Origin: Chloroflexota bacterium
GTDB taxonomy: Bacteria; Chloroflexota; Anaerolineae; Aggregatilineales; UBA2796
DNA: 27,340 nucleotides
Direction of reading: 5' to 3'
Assembly (NCBI GenBank): GCA_017743585.1
Contig: JAGHYP010000005.1
Coordinates: 1-27,340, forward strand
Positions 15,302 through 23,781 of the stretch are shown here, in pieces. The translations under genes were made by a program, and so were the position numbers. The notes under the pieces are model-generated. The model was given only the letters and a program-made list of their open reading frames with translations. It was not told the origin of the DNA and did no database searches. How positions within the stretch are numbered: the first letter of the stretch is position 1; the number at the start of each line of letters is the position of its first letter.

Positions 15302-15330
15302 TTGCTAATTTGCGCGCTACGCGCTAAACT
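15302..15330 (+). promoter_or_regulatory. Candidate promoter of the Rieske/cytochrome b/c operon
   Basis: TTGCTA (15302-15307), 17 bases, TAAACT (15325-15330). The start would be near 15337, leaving a leader of about 100 bases before the Rieske ATG. The 283-base gap 15154-15436 also holds the divergent -10 of the FmdB-type gene, and nothing else that I can identify. Confidence 0.42.
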
Positions 15331-15436
15331 TATCGCGATAGTGAAAACATGCGCAAATGCCGTGGCGCTCGGCCCGCACAAAACAAAATGGCTGGTGGGT
15401 TCTCAATAGAGTGCCGAAGGGATCGGGGGAGGGGGC

Positions 15437-16042
15437 ATGACAACACAGACCATCGCTAAGGGGAAAGCTGCTGTGCAGACGAGGGAAGCATCGGCACCCA
15501 CAGCTGCCGCGAGCAGTGAGGTAGCTGTCAAGCCGATCAACCGCCGCGAGTTTTTATACTACATCTGGGGCGCCAGCATAGCGGTCTTTTTGGCGCAAAC
15601 GACCGGCGCCATCATCTGGTTTGCGCTGCCGCGCTTCCGCGAGGGTGAGTATGGCGGCATTTTCGTGGTCGATCCGGCCACAGTGCCGGCTGTGGGCGCC
15701 TCGCCAGTCGCCAATCCGACGGGCAAGTATTGGTTGAGCCACACGCCGAACGGCTTGGTGGCGCTGAACATGGTCTGCACGCATTTGGGCTGCCTCTTCA
15801 AATGGGTAGAGGTGAACAGACGCTTCGAGTGTCCATGTCACGGCTCGAAGTTCGGAGAGGACGGCAGATACATTGAAGGGCCGGCGCCGCGCAACCTCGA
15901 TCGCTTCGCAGTGCGCGTGACCACGCCTACTGGCGTGATTGAGTCGGACGCGAACGGCAGCCCTGTCAAAATTGATGGCGCCGTGCGCATTGAGATCAAC
16001 ACGGGCAAGAAGATCAAGGGCGCAAGCATCGGTCAAGCCTGA
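15437..16042 (+). CDS. Rieske [2Fe-2S] subunit of quinol:cytochrome c oxidoreductase
   Basis: A 201-residue Rieske protein that takes one electron from quinol at the Qo site and delivers it to the c-type cytochrome. Cluster ligands are seen in CTHLGC (C114, H116) and CPCHGS (C132, H135), and C119-C134 would form the stabilising disulfide. GPAPRNL follows as the usual proline loop. The N-terminus has about 35 polar residues, then NRREF (twin arginine at 36-37) and a membrane helix, consistent with a Tat-dependent uncleaved anchor. A very purine-rich GGGGGAGGGGGC lies immediately before the ATG. It is first in the operon, with the cytochrome b gene 102 bases downstream. Confidence 0.95.
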   Translation: MTTQTIAKGKAAVQTREASAPTAAASSEVAVKPINRREFLYYIWGASIAVFLAQTTGAIIWFALPRFREGEYGGIFVVDPATVPAVGASPVANPTGKYWLSHTPNGLVALNMVCTHLGCLFKWVEVNRRFECPCHGSKFGEDGRYIEGPAPRNLDRFAVRVTTPTGVIESDANGSPVKIDGAVRIEINTGKKIKGASIGQA

Positions 16043-16144
16043 TTTCCTCACGATCATCGCAAGCGCGTAGCAACGAGGAAAACTTCAGCGCGCTTGTGTG
16101 TAGTGTATCGTAAGTGAACGCAAGGGAGCTCTCAGGAGTGCAAT
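16043..16144 (+). promoter_or_regulatory. 102-base spacer between Rieske and cytochrome b genes
   Basis: An interrupted inverted repeat TTTCCTC (16043-16049)/GAGGAAA (16075-16081) with a 25-base loop starts directly after the Rieske stop. AGGAG lies 6 bases before the cytochrome b ATG. The repeat could be an RNA processing or stability element, but the evidence is weak. Confidence 0.25.
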
Positions 16145-17950
16145 ATGTCGGTACTGCCTTTCCCTTCCTTCCTTGATGACATCAAGGAAAAGGGCGTGCG
16201 GAAAGCCGTCATGGAGCTGATAGATGAGACGGTTGAGCGCATCACAGCGGGCATGAACATCCAGGATATCCGCGAGGCATTGCGCGGCGATCCGCCATCG
16301 CGGCGCCCGAATCCGCGCTTGACGCCGCACGCGGATGCTTTCTGGATGCACATGCGTCCGAGCTACTATCATCAGGCGGTGACGGGCATCTACCCAACTT
16401 TCCGCCTCGGATTCCTCTCCACGTTCACCTTCGTGATCGAGATCATCACGGGCATGTTCCTGATGATCTTCTACACGCCCTCGCCGACGGCTGCTTATCA
16501 AAACATGATCAACATCATGACCAACGTGCCGCTGGGTCAGTTCATGCGCGATTTGCACCGCTTGGGCGCTGAGGCGATGGTGATCGTGGTGGCATTGCAT
16601 ACCATACGGACGTTCGCCACAGGCTCATACAAGAAGCCGCGCCAGTTCACGTGGTTCACGGGCATGGTGCTGCTGGTGCTGACGCTCTTCCTCAGCTTCA
16701 CGGGCTATCTGCTGCCGTGGGATCAGCTGGCGTTCTGGGCGGTCACGATTGGCACGTCTATGGCAGAGGCGGCGCCGCCTGAGATCGTCGGCACGAATTT
16801 GAACCTGCTGCTGCGCGGCGCGCCCGATATCGGCGCAGGTGGCTTGTTGCGCTTTTACTTGCTGCACGTCTTCCTGCTGCCGATGCTGACCGTGATCTTC
16901 TTGGGCGTGCATTACTACAAGGTAGTGCTCCATGGTCACAGCTTGCCGCCGCGCCTTGAGGAGATCGGTCAGGACACAGCTAAGCGCGTGCCAATGGATA
17001 AGCGCGTCTACTTCATCCCAGATGTGGCGACCACAGAGGTGATGTGGTTCGGCATGACCATCTTCGTCATGGTGGTCATGGTGATCTGGTTCTTCCACGC
17101 GCCGCTGGAGACGCACGCCAACCCGAATGTGACGCCGCTACATACCACAGCGCCTTGGTATTTCTACTGGCTGCAAGGCTTGCTCAAGCTGGGGGATAAG
17201 GTCCTGTTCGGCTTGGTGCTGCCAGCAGTCTTGTTGATCGCCTTCTTCGTCTACCCTTACTTGGACGTGGCGAAGAGCCGCCGTTATGCGCATCGGCGCT
17301 TCCAGCTCAGCCTGATGCTAAGCTTCATCTTCGTCATGCTGTTGCTCTCGTACATGGGCACAGCGAAGTGGGGCGTCCAGACGGCTGGCGACCAAGAGAT
17401 AGTGCAGGCGCTGGCGCCGATGGAGGGCGTCGGTCCTGTGCGCGCTATGCCATTCGACGCTTGGGTGAACGGCACCTACTGCACGAGCGACCTCGACCGC
17501 GACCACAAGCTGCAGCACGTCCAATGGGGCGCTACGATGCCACGGCCGCTGTTGTATCCTGATACATCGCGCGAAGTGCTGTGCCAAGCCGTGCCGGAAG
17601 GCAAGATGCGCAAGCTGATGGAAGAGTTCGTCCGCCTGAAGCACAAGTGGGGCAAGGATCTGCCGAACGTGGTGGGCATCCTGACCGTCTCGGACTATCA
17701 GCATGACCTGAAGCGCATTGACCTGAAGGTGATCTGGAATGTGCCTGAGCTGGGCGCTGATGGCAAGCCGCTGCGCAACCCCGATGGCAGCATCAAGATC
17801 AAGATGGTCGAGTCGCTCTACGACGTGGACGGCAGGCAGGAGCTGGACGCTAACGGTCTTCCGAAGACCTTCATGGTGCCCGCCATTCAGTTTTCGGGCA
17901 AGCAGGTCTTCGTCCATCGCCTCTCCGAGTATCAGGGCGTCGGTCACTGA
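16145..17950 (+). CDS. Cytochrome b subunit (fused b6/subunit IV type) with soluble extensions
   Basis: The 601-residue membrane core of the quinol:cytochrome c oxidoreductase. Heme ligands are H138/H152 (13 residues between) and H241/H256 (14 between, as in cytochrome b6). Both halves of b6f (b6 and subunit IV) are fused. The Qo motif reads APWY (336-339) instead of PEWY. The position of the b6 heme-ci cysteine appears to be Arg (R87). A 70-residue charged N-terminal stretch precedes the first helix, and after the last helix (about 386-405) a soluble region of about 190 residues follows, with C446 and C480, which I do not recognise. It probably uses menaquinone. It lies between the Rieske and cytochrome c genes. 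Confidence 0.92.
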   Translation: MSVLPFPSFLDDIKEKGVRKAVMELIDETVERITAGMNIQDIREALRGDPPSRRPNPRLTPHADAFWMHMRPSYYHQAVTGIYPTFRLGFLSTFTFVIEIITGMFLMIFYTPSPTAAYQNMINIMTNVPLGQFMRDLHRLGAEAMVIVVALHTIRTFATGSYKKPRQFTWFTGMVLLVLTLFLSFTGYLLPWDQLAFWAVTIGTSMAEAAPPEIVGTNLNLLLRGAPDIGAGGLLRFYLLHVFLLPMLTVIFLGVHYYKVVLHGHSLPPRLEEIGQDTAKRVPMDKRVYFIPDVATTEVMWFGMTIFVMVVMVIWFFHAPLETHANPNVTPLHTTAPWYFYWLQGLLKLGDKVLFGLVLPAVLLIAFFVYPYLDVAKSRRYAHRRFQLSLMLSFIFVMLLLSYMGTAKWGVQTAGDQEIVQALAPMEGVGPVRAMPFDAWVNGTYCTSDLDRDHKLQHVQWGATMPRPLLYPDTSREVLCQAVPEGKMRKLMEEFVRLKHKWGKDLPNVVGILTVSDYQHDLKRIDLKVIWNVPELGADGKPLRNPDGSIKIKMVESLYDVDGRQELDANGLPKTFMVPAIQFSGKQVFVHRLSEYQGVGH

Positions 17951-18022
17951 CGCAGTTAGGGCGGCGTGCGCTGAGCCGCCGCCCTTCAGCCTAGCCTAGA
18001 ACGCTGAGGACGAGAACCGTAC

Positions 18023-19204
18023 ATGAGCATCCAGAACAAAATCATAGTGGGCATTGCGTCCTTCGTGGGCACCATGCTGCTGATTGGCTGGGTCATCATC
18101 AACGAGCCAGCGCGCATGGAAGTCTTCACCAAGCAATGGGAAGGGCGCTCAATTGAGCGCGGTGCAGAGCTTTACCTGAACAACTGCTATAGCTGCCACG
18201 GCGAAGATGGCTTGGGCTTGGCGGGCTACGCGCCTGCTCTAAAGAACCCAATGCTCTTCTTGGATGAAAATCCCGGCAAGGTGGCGAACGATCAGCTGCG
18301 CGCCTTGCGCGCCGAGCGCGACCGTCTGGTGCGCGCTGTGGAGACCTATCAGGCGGATATCGTTGAGCGCGCTGAGCTGCTCGCGCGCCTCGATGCTGCG
18401 CCTGAAGGCTCGGAAGAGCGCCGACGCATTCAAATGCGGCTGGATGAGGTGGATACGCGCATTCGCCTCTTCGATCCGACCACGCCGCAGAAGATTGAGG
18501 CACTGCTGCCGCGCATTGCTGAGCAAGAAGCAAAGGTTGAAGCGCTACGCGCGCAAGGCTGGGAGCTGAATCGCGAGCCGCGCCTGAAGGAACTGAACTG
18601 GACAGGCGGCTTGGAAGCGTATTTGCGCTCGACCTTGATCGCAGGGCGTCCGACGAGCGGTCAGTTGTGGAACGGCAACATCATGCAGGCGTGGGGGCAG
18701 GAAGCCGGCGGCCCGCTGCGCCCTGATGAAATCGAGAACTTGGTCGCCTTCATCATGAACTATCGCGAGGAGGCGCTCAAGCTGACGCCAAACGACATCC
18801 GTCAAGGCTTCAAGATCGCAGGCGAAGGGACCGTGGCAGCTGATAAGGAAGTGCTTGGCGCGGGCGTGGATATCATAGCGCTCGATCTGAGCGGCGGCGA
18901 CGTCACAGCGGGTCAGCAGAAGTACACTTCTTTCGGCTGCGCAGCCTGCCATAGCGCGCCCGGCGGCGCCGCTTACAGCTTCGCGCCAACGGCAGGCACG
19001 TACACGCGCGTCCAAAACGTGCGCCTGCGCCTCGATCAGTTCAGCGGCTACACGGCTGAGCAGTATCTTGCTGAGTCGATCCTGTATCCAAGCCGCTACA
19101 TCGTGCCGGGCGGCGAGGCGGTTCAAATGCCTGCCAACTACGCCGATCAGATGGACTTGAAGGATTTGCGCGACATCATCGCCTACCTCAGCACCTACCG
19201 CTGA
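18023..19204 (+). CDS. Membrane-anchored diheme cytochrome c with coiled-coil insertion
   Basis: A 393-residue protein. An N-terminal helix (7-27) acts as an anchor. The first heme site is CYSCH (55-59) with a likely Met ligand at M221 (IMQAWG), and the second is CAACH (306-310) with M369 (VQMPANY). Between the first CXXCH and its Met ligand lies a charged, heptad-like stretch (about 90-172, rich in R/E/L/A) that should form a helical hairpin or coiled coil. It should be the electron acceptor of the Rieske centre, replacing cytochrome c1 or f, and may pass electrons on with its second heme. It is the last gene of the operon, 72 bases after cytochrome b, and is followed by a strong terminator. 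Confidence 0.93.
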   Translation: MSIQNKIIVGIASFVGTMLLIGWVIINEPARMEVFTKQWEGRSIERGAELYLNNCYSCHGEDGLGLAGYAPALKNPMLFLDENPGKVANDQLRALRAERDRLVRAVETYQADIVERAELLARLDAAPEGSEERRRIQMRLDEVDTRIRLFDPTTPQKIEALLPRIAEQEAKVEALRAQGWELNREPRLKELNWTGGLEAYLRSTLIAGRPTSGQLWNGNIMQAWGQEAGGPLRPDEIENLVAFIMNYREEALKLTPNDIRQGFKIAGEGTVAADKEVLGAGVDIIALDLSGGDVTAGQQKYTSFGCAACHSAPGGAAYSFAPTAGTYTRVQNVRLRLDQFSGYTAEQYLAESILYPSRYIVPGGEAVQMPANYADQMDLKDLRDIIAYLSTYR

Positions 19205-19231
19205 GCTTCGCCGATCTGATGAAGCCGACCT

Positions 19232-19269
19232 GATGAAAACGTCCGCTCCCACAGGCGGACGTTTTCATC
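19232..19269. terminator. Bidirectional terminator between the cytochrome and ribosomal operons
   Basis: GATGAAAACGTCCGC (19232-19246) and GCGGACGTTTTCATC (19255-19269) form a perfect 15-bp stem with an 8-base loop. The stem itself carries an A tract on one side and a T tract on the other, so it can terminate transcripts from both directions. It sits 27 bases after the cytochrome c stop and 20 bases beyond the rpsI stop. Confidence 0.9.
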
Positions 19270-19289
19270 GCAATTGCAGCGCGCAGAAA

Positions 19290-19684
<395 letters not shown>

Positions 19685-19688
<4 letters not shown>

Positions 19689-20143
19689 GCCTTCTTCACC
19701 TCGGAGATATCGAGAACTTGCGGCTTTTGCGCGCCGTGCGGATGAGTGCTGCCGGCGTAGACCTTCAATTTTTTCGCCATCTTGCGCCCCAAGCGGTTGT
19801 GCGGCAACATGCCCTTGACCGCCAGCTCGATCACGCGCTCAGGATGCTTGGCGAGCATCTCGCGCAGCGATATCTGGCGGAAGCCGCCCGGATATTGCGA
19901 GTGGCGATAATAAAACTTGGTATCAAGGCGATCGTGCGTCACTTTCACTTTGGCAGCATTGATGACGATCACGTAATCGCCGCAATCGATGTGTGGTGCA
20001 AAGGTCGGCTTGTGCTTGCCACGCAGCACTGCGGCGATGCGAGCCGCCAGACGCCCCAAGATCGCATCAGTCGCGTCCACCACATACCATTTGCGCTCGC
20101 GCGCAGCGCTCTCAAGAGTAGGTGTGTAGGTCTTGTACCTCAT
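19685..20143 (-). CDS. rplM: 50S ribosomal protein L13
   Basis: 152 residues from the chosen ATG at 20143. KWYVVDATDAILGRLAARIA, GDYVIVINAAKV and VKGMLPHNRLGRKMAKKLKVYAG are standard L13 blocks; the protein binds 23S rRNA early in assembly. The frame extends upstream to 20185, but ATG 20143 has GGAG 8 bases upstream (20152-20155), and the protein then begins MRYKTYTP, as expected for this family. It overlaps the 3' end of truA by 32 bases, so translation of the two is probably coupled. Confidence 0.95.
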
Positions 20144-20954
20144 CTTGCGAACTCCAACAGGCGACGTCCCGCTTGTTATCTTCATCTGTCTCTGGGAAAG
20201 TCACTTCCACCAAGGTCAGTCCGTGCGGCGGCGCTAGCTGCCGAATGGCGCCGCGCCGTGCGGCGCGCAGCGCTTGCTCAAAGTCGGCGAGGCTCAGCTT
20301 GCCTTGCCCAACTGCTACCAGACTGCCTACGATGGCCCGCACCATGCGATATAGAAACGCATCGGCTGTGATGCGGAAGACGGCGCACGGCACGCCATAT
20401 TGCGCGGGCAAGGCGCGCCACTCGGCTTCGAAGACCGTGCGCTCAGTCGTGCCGCGCTCGCCCAGCGGCGGCGTGCCGAAGCTGGCAAAGTCATGCCGCC
20501 CGATCAGCATAGCGGCTGCGCTGTTCATCAGGGCGAGTTCGCAAGGCGGCGTCACACGCCAGGCCTGCCTTGCCAGGAGCGGATGGCGCACGCGCGCGCA
20601 GTAAATACGATATTCATACGTGCGCCGTACCGCCCGATAGCGCGGGTGGAAATCAGCAGCGGCGCGGCTGAGCTGCAGGACAGCGATTGAATCGGGCAGT
20701 AGGGCGTTCAGCGCATTTTGCAGCGCGCCCTCGCTGTGCCGCCATGCCAAATCGAAGGCGATCACCTGCCCGCTGGCGTGGACGCCGCGATCTGTGCGTC
20801 CGGCGGCGATGATCGGCACGGGTTGCCCTGCCAGGCGCGCCAGAGCTGTTTCAAGCGCGCCTTGCACGCTCGGCGCCGCTGATGCGCCGCGCAGCCGCTG
20901 AAAGCCTTGAAATGCGCTGCCTTCATAGGCGATCACTGCACGGTAGCGCGCCAC
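20112..20954 (-). CDS. truA: tRNA pseudouridine(38-40) synthase TruA
   Basis: 280 residues. It converts uridines 38-40 of tRNA anticodon arms to pseudouridine. The catalytic Asp is D55 in AAGRTDRGVHASGQV (50-64). RRTYEYRIY, FASFG and FLYRMVRAIVGSLVAVG are the other family blocks. The start is GTG 20954 with GAGG 5 bases upstream. After the normal end of the family (LVEVTFPE) there is a tail of about 25 residues that overlaps the rplM reading frame, so part of the C-terminus may simply be a consequence of the overlap. Position between rplQ and rplM is common in several phyla. Confidence 0.94.
   Translation of the reverse strand: MARYRAVIAYEGSAFQGFQRLRGASAAPSVQGALETALARLAGQPVPIIAAGRTDRGVHASGQVIAFDLAWRHSEGALQNALNALLPDSIAVLQLSRAAADFHPRYRAVRRTYEYRIYCARVRHPLLARQAWRVTPPCELALMNSAAAMLIGRHDFASFGTPPLGERGTTERTVFEAEWRALPAQYGVPCAVFRITADAFLYRMVRAIVGSLVAVGQGKLSLADFEQALRAARRGAIRQLAPPHGLTLVEVTFPETDEDNKRDVACWSSQDEVQDLHTYS
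20152..20155 (-). promoter_or_regulatory. Shine-Dalgarno inside truA that sets the rplM start
   Basis: Minus-strand GGAG, 8 bases before ATG 20143, within the last codons of truA. It supports the shorter L13 start and ribosome re-entry after truA. Confidence 0.55.
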
Positions 20955-20973
20955 GCCATCCTCACAAACAAGG

Positions 20974-21450
20974 CTACTTCTCGTCTGCTGCCTTCGGCTT
21001 GGCAGCGGAGCGCCCGCGCCGCAGGCGACCTAGCAAGCCGCGCCGCGCGCCATCGCCTTTCTGCTCGCCTGGGCGGTCAACCAGCTCCAAAATCACCATC
21101 TCGGCTGCATCGCCTTTGCGCAAACCAAGACGGTAAATGCGCGTGTAGCCGCCAGGGCGTTGCGCATAGCGCGGCGCTAGCTCATCGAAGATTTTCTTGA
21201 CCACAGCCTTGCTATTCAAGCGCCCTGCTAACAGACGGCGCACGAAGATGCCATAGGCAGGGTCAGGGTGCGCCAGGCCGCGCTTGGCTTTGGTGATCAT
21301 GCGCTCAGCTTCGGCGCGAATCGCCTGAGCTTTAGCGCGTGTCGTCTTGATCCGCTCGTGTTGGAACAACTGCGTGAGCAACGTGCGGCGCAGCGCATTT
21401 CGATGGCCGAGACTGCGTCCGAGTTGCTTACCGGCAATGCGGTGTCGCAT
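20974..21450 (-). CDS. rplQ: 50S ribosomal protein L17
   Basis: 158 residues beginning MRHRIAGKQLGRSLGHRNALRRTLLTQL, the L17 start, followed by the ERIKTTRAKAQ block. After the core (ending about VILELVDRP) there is a basic tail of about 35 residues (GEQKGDGARRGLLGRLRRGR and on), longer than the minimal L17. ATG 21450 has GGAGG 5 bases upstream. It lies 18 bases after rpoA and 19 before truA. Confidence 0.96.
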   Translation of the reverse strand: MRHRIAGKQLGRSLGHRNALRRTLLTQLFQHERIKTTRAKAQAIRAEAERMITKAKRGLAHPDPAYGIFVRRLLAGRLNSKAVVKKIFDELAPRYAQRPGGYTRIYRLGLRKGDAAEMVILELVDRPGEQKGDGARRGLLGRLRRGRSAAKPKAADEK

Positions 21451-21468
21451 ACTTCCCTCCGTGTGCGC

Positions 21469-22467
21469 TCAACGCGCAGACGATTCGCTGCTCGATGTGG
21501 CGTTGATCGGGTGATCAGGCGGCAGCAGTTGCTTCTCGCGCAGCCGATGCAACAGCTCCTCCAAGGATTTATCGCCAAAGTTGCGGATTGCCAGCATGGC
21601 GTCCCTGCCGCGCTCTAGCATCTCCAGCACCTCGCCTACCGTGGTGATGCCCGTGCGCTTGAGCGAGTTGAAGACCCGCACGCTCAAATCCAGCATTTCG
21701 ATAGGCATGTTGTAGCGCTCTTCGTCCCAAGGCTTGCTCTCGCTCACGCGCTCGACTTCAGGTGCGACCGCGGGCAGACGATCCAAATCTACGCCCGCGA
21801 TGACCCGCAGTTGCTCGATCAGCAGCTGCGCGGCCTGGCTCATCGCCTCGCCCGGTCGGATTGTGCCGTCTGTCCAAATTTCCAAGATCAGCTTGTCATA
21901 GTTAGTGCGCTGGCCGATGCGCGCGCGATCCACTTCAAAATTGACGCGCTTGATCGGGCTGAAGATGGCGTCCACAGGCAGCTCGCCGATAGGTAGGCGT
22001 CCGCGCTCTTCGGCAGGGCTGTAGCCGCGTCCAGTGGCGACGTTGATCTCCATCTCAAGGTGCGCATCGCTCGAATCGACTGTGAACAGGTACAGATCGG
22101 GGTTGATCGGCTCTACCTCAGGCGGGTAGATGATGTCGCCGGCTGTCACCGTGCCTTCGCCGCGCACGACCAGCCGCAGCCGTACCGATTGCGTACCCGT
22201 CAGGCGCACGCGCAGCTGCTTGATGTTCATGATGATTTGCATCATGTCCTCACGGACGTGCGGCACGGCTGAGAACTCGTGCGAGATGCCCGACATCCTG
22301 ATCGAGGTGACGGCCGCGCCGGGCAACGACGAGAGCAATACGCGCCGCAGTGCGTTGCCAAGCGTGACTCCGTAGCCGCTTTCTAATGGGCTGATGATGA
22401 AACGCCCGTAGTTGCGCGAACTGGCATCGGTTTCGATCTTGGGCAGCACTAGCGAATTGGTAATCAC
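21469..22467 (-). CDS. rpoA: DNA-directed RNA polymerase alpha subunit
   Basis: 332 residues. The N-terminal dimerisation domain contains GYGVTLGNALRRVLLSSLPG (about 31-50), and the C-terminal domain has LSVRVFNSLKRTGITTVGEV, with the Arg used for UP-element contact, and RNFGDKSLEELLHRL. Normal length. The start is GTG 22467 with GGAGGAG upstream. As usual it lies between rpsD and rplQ in the alpha operon. Core subunit of RNA polymerase. Confidence 0.98.
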   Translation of the reverse strand: MITNSLVLPKIETDASSRNYGRFIISPLESGYGVTLGNALRRVLLSSLPGAAVTSIRMSGISHEFSAVPHVREDMMQIIMNIKQLRVRLTGTQSVRLRLVVRGEGTVTAGDIIYPPEVEPINPDLYLFTVDSSDAHLEMEINVATGRGYSPAEERGRLPIGELPVDAIFSPIKRVNFEVDRARIGQRTNYDKLILEIWTDGTIRPGEAMSQAAQLLIEQLRVIAGVDLDRLPAVAPEVERVSESKPWDEERYNMPIEMLDLSVRVFNSLKRTGITTVGEVLEMLERGRDAMLAIRNFGDKSLEELLHRLREKQLLPPDHPINATSSSESSAR

Positions 22468-22528
22468 AACTCCTCCTCATCGGGCGAGCTGCGCACAGGC
22501 AACTCACTCGGCACCATTGGCGAGTAGC

Positions 22529-23182
22529 TTAACGTGAGTAGTACTCGACGATCAATTGCTCGTTTAAAGGCTCTTGTATCTCGCTGCGCTCAGGTGGACG
22601 CACCACAGTTGCCGTGAAAGTACCATCGCTGTGAAATTTCATTGCCAGCCAGTCAGGGCGCATAGTACGGCGTTGCGCCATGTAGGCGCGAATCTCTCGG
22701 AAGTAGTGCAACTTGCGGCTGCTGGGGTGAACAGTGATCTGATCGCCCGGGCGCAAGCCATAAGATGCGATGTTGGTCGGTATGCCGTTCACATCGAAGT
22801 GACCGTGATTGACCAACTGCCGCGCGTGAGCGCGCGAATCCGCTAAGCCGAGCCGATAGATCACGTTATCAAGGCGCATTTCCAGCAGCTCCAGCAAGTT
22901 GGCGCCCGTCGGGCCGCGGCGGCGTGAGGCTTCCTCGAAGTAGCGGCGGAACTGGCGCTCTAAGACGCCATAGATGCGGCGCGCCTTTTGCTTCTCGCGC
23001 AGCTGCGCACTGTAGTCTGACTTGCGGTCGCGGCGGAACGAGGCTTCCTTGCCGTGCTGACCAGGCGGATAGTTGCGCCTCTCGAGTGCGCACTTTGGCG
23101 ACATGCAGCGCGCGCCTTTCAAGTACAGTTTCTCGCCTTCACGGCGGCATAACTTACAGACAGGGCCGATGTATCTTGCCAT
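22529..23182 (-). CDS. rpsD: 30S ribosomal protein S4 (zinc-type)
   Basis: 217 residues. The zinc-binding C+ form is shown by C9, C12, C26 and C31 near the N-terminus. The S4 RNA-binding domain (MRLDNVIYRLGLADSRAHAR, QLVNHGHFDVNG) is at about 102-133. In many bacteria S4 nucleates 30S assembly and represses the alpha operon; whether it does so here cannot be seen. GGAGG lies 12 bases before the ATG. Confidence 0.97.
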   Translation of the reverse strand: MARYIGPVCKLCRREGEKLYLKGARCMSPKCALERRNYPPGQHGKEASFRRDRKSDYSAQLREKQKARRIYGVLERQFRRYFEEASRRRGPTGANLLELLEMRLDNVIYRLGLADSRAHARQLVNHGHFDVNGIPTNIASYGLRPGDQITVHPSSRKLHYFREIRAYMAQRRTMRPDWLAMKFHSDGTFTATVVRPPERSEIQEPLNEQLIVEYYSR

Positions 23183-23252
23183 TTAGGTAGGCTTCCTCCA
23201 CACAGCTTGTGTGTTTACACCTTGATGCTGAACGAATGCGTCGGGAAGATCG

Positions 23253-23669
23253 CTAGACGCGCCGTTTCTTGGGCGGGCGCACGCCATTGTGCGGCACAGG
23301 CGTCACATCCGATATCGAGCGGACGTGCAAGCCACTGGCTTGAATAGCCCGAATCGCCGACTCGCGCCCAGGCCCTGGGCCTTTGACGAAGATATCTACT
23401 TCTTGCATTCCATGCTCTTTTGCGGCATCGCTGGCCTGCTGCGCTGCCATGCGCGCCGCATAGGGCGTGCTTTTGCGGCTGCCTTTGAAGCCTGCAGTGC
23501 CAGCGCTCGCCCAACAGATCACGTTGCCTTGCTGATCGGTGATCGAGACAATCGTGTTGTTGAACGTGGCGTGAATATGCGCCTGCCCGTAGGGGACATT
23601 CCGTTTGACTTTTTTGACCGTAGCGCGGCGCCCGCTGCGACGTGGCGCCGCGCCGCCTGATTTGCTCAT
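23253..23669 (-). CDS. rpsK: 30S ribosomal protein S11
   Basis: 138 residues. HIHATFNNTIVSITDQQGN, the VKGPGPGRESAIRAI loop and the end DVTPVPHNGVRPPKKRRV are the S11 hallmarks; it lines the platform near the E and P sites. The Shine-Dalgarno is GGAG, 6 bases before ATG 23669. It lies between rpsM and rpsD, with 70 bases to rpsD. Confidence 0.97.
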   Translation of the reverse strand: MSKSGGAAPRRSGRRATVKKVKRNVPYGQAHIHATFNNTIVSITDQQGNVICWASAGTAGFKGSRKSTPYAARMAAQQASDAAKEHGMQEVDIFVKGPGPGRESAIRAIQASGLHVRSISDVTPVPHNGVRPPKKRRV

Positions 23670-23715
23670 AGCTCACTCCATCTCATCGCAGGCATAGCGC
23701 CTGTGCAATGCTTCA

Positions 23716-23721
23716 ATTGTA
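23716..23721 (-). promoter_or_regulatory. Possible internal extended -10 promoter before rpsK
   Basis: Minus-strand TGCTACAAT, an extended -10 with TACAAT at 23716-23721, about 47 bases upstream of the rpsK ATG in the 112-base rpsM-rpsK gap. A small hairpin CCTGC-CTAT-GCAGG lies upstream of it (about 23737-23750). The -35 is weak. Confidence 0.3.
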
Positions 23722-23781
23722 GCAGAATACCAAGGCCCTGCATAGGCAGGATTTGCAGCCTGTGCGCTGCGCCCTGCCCAA

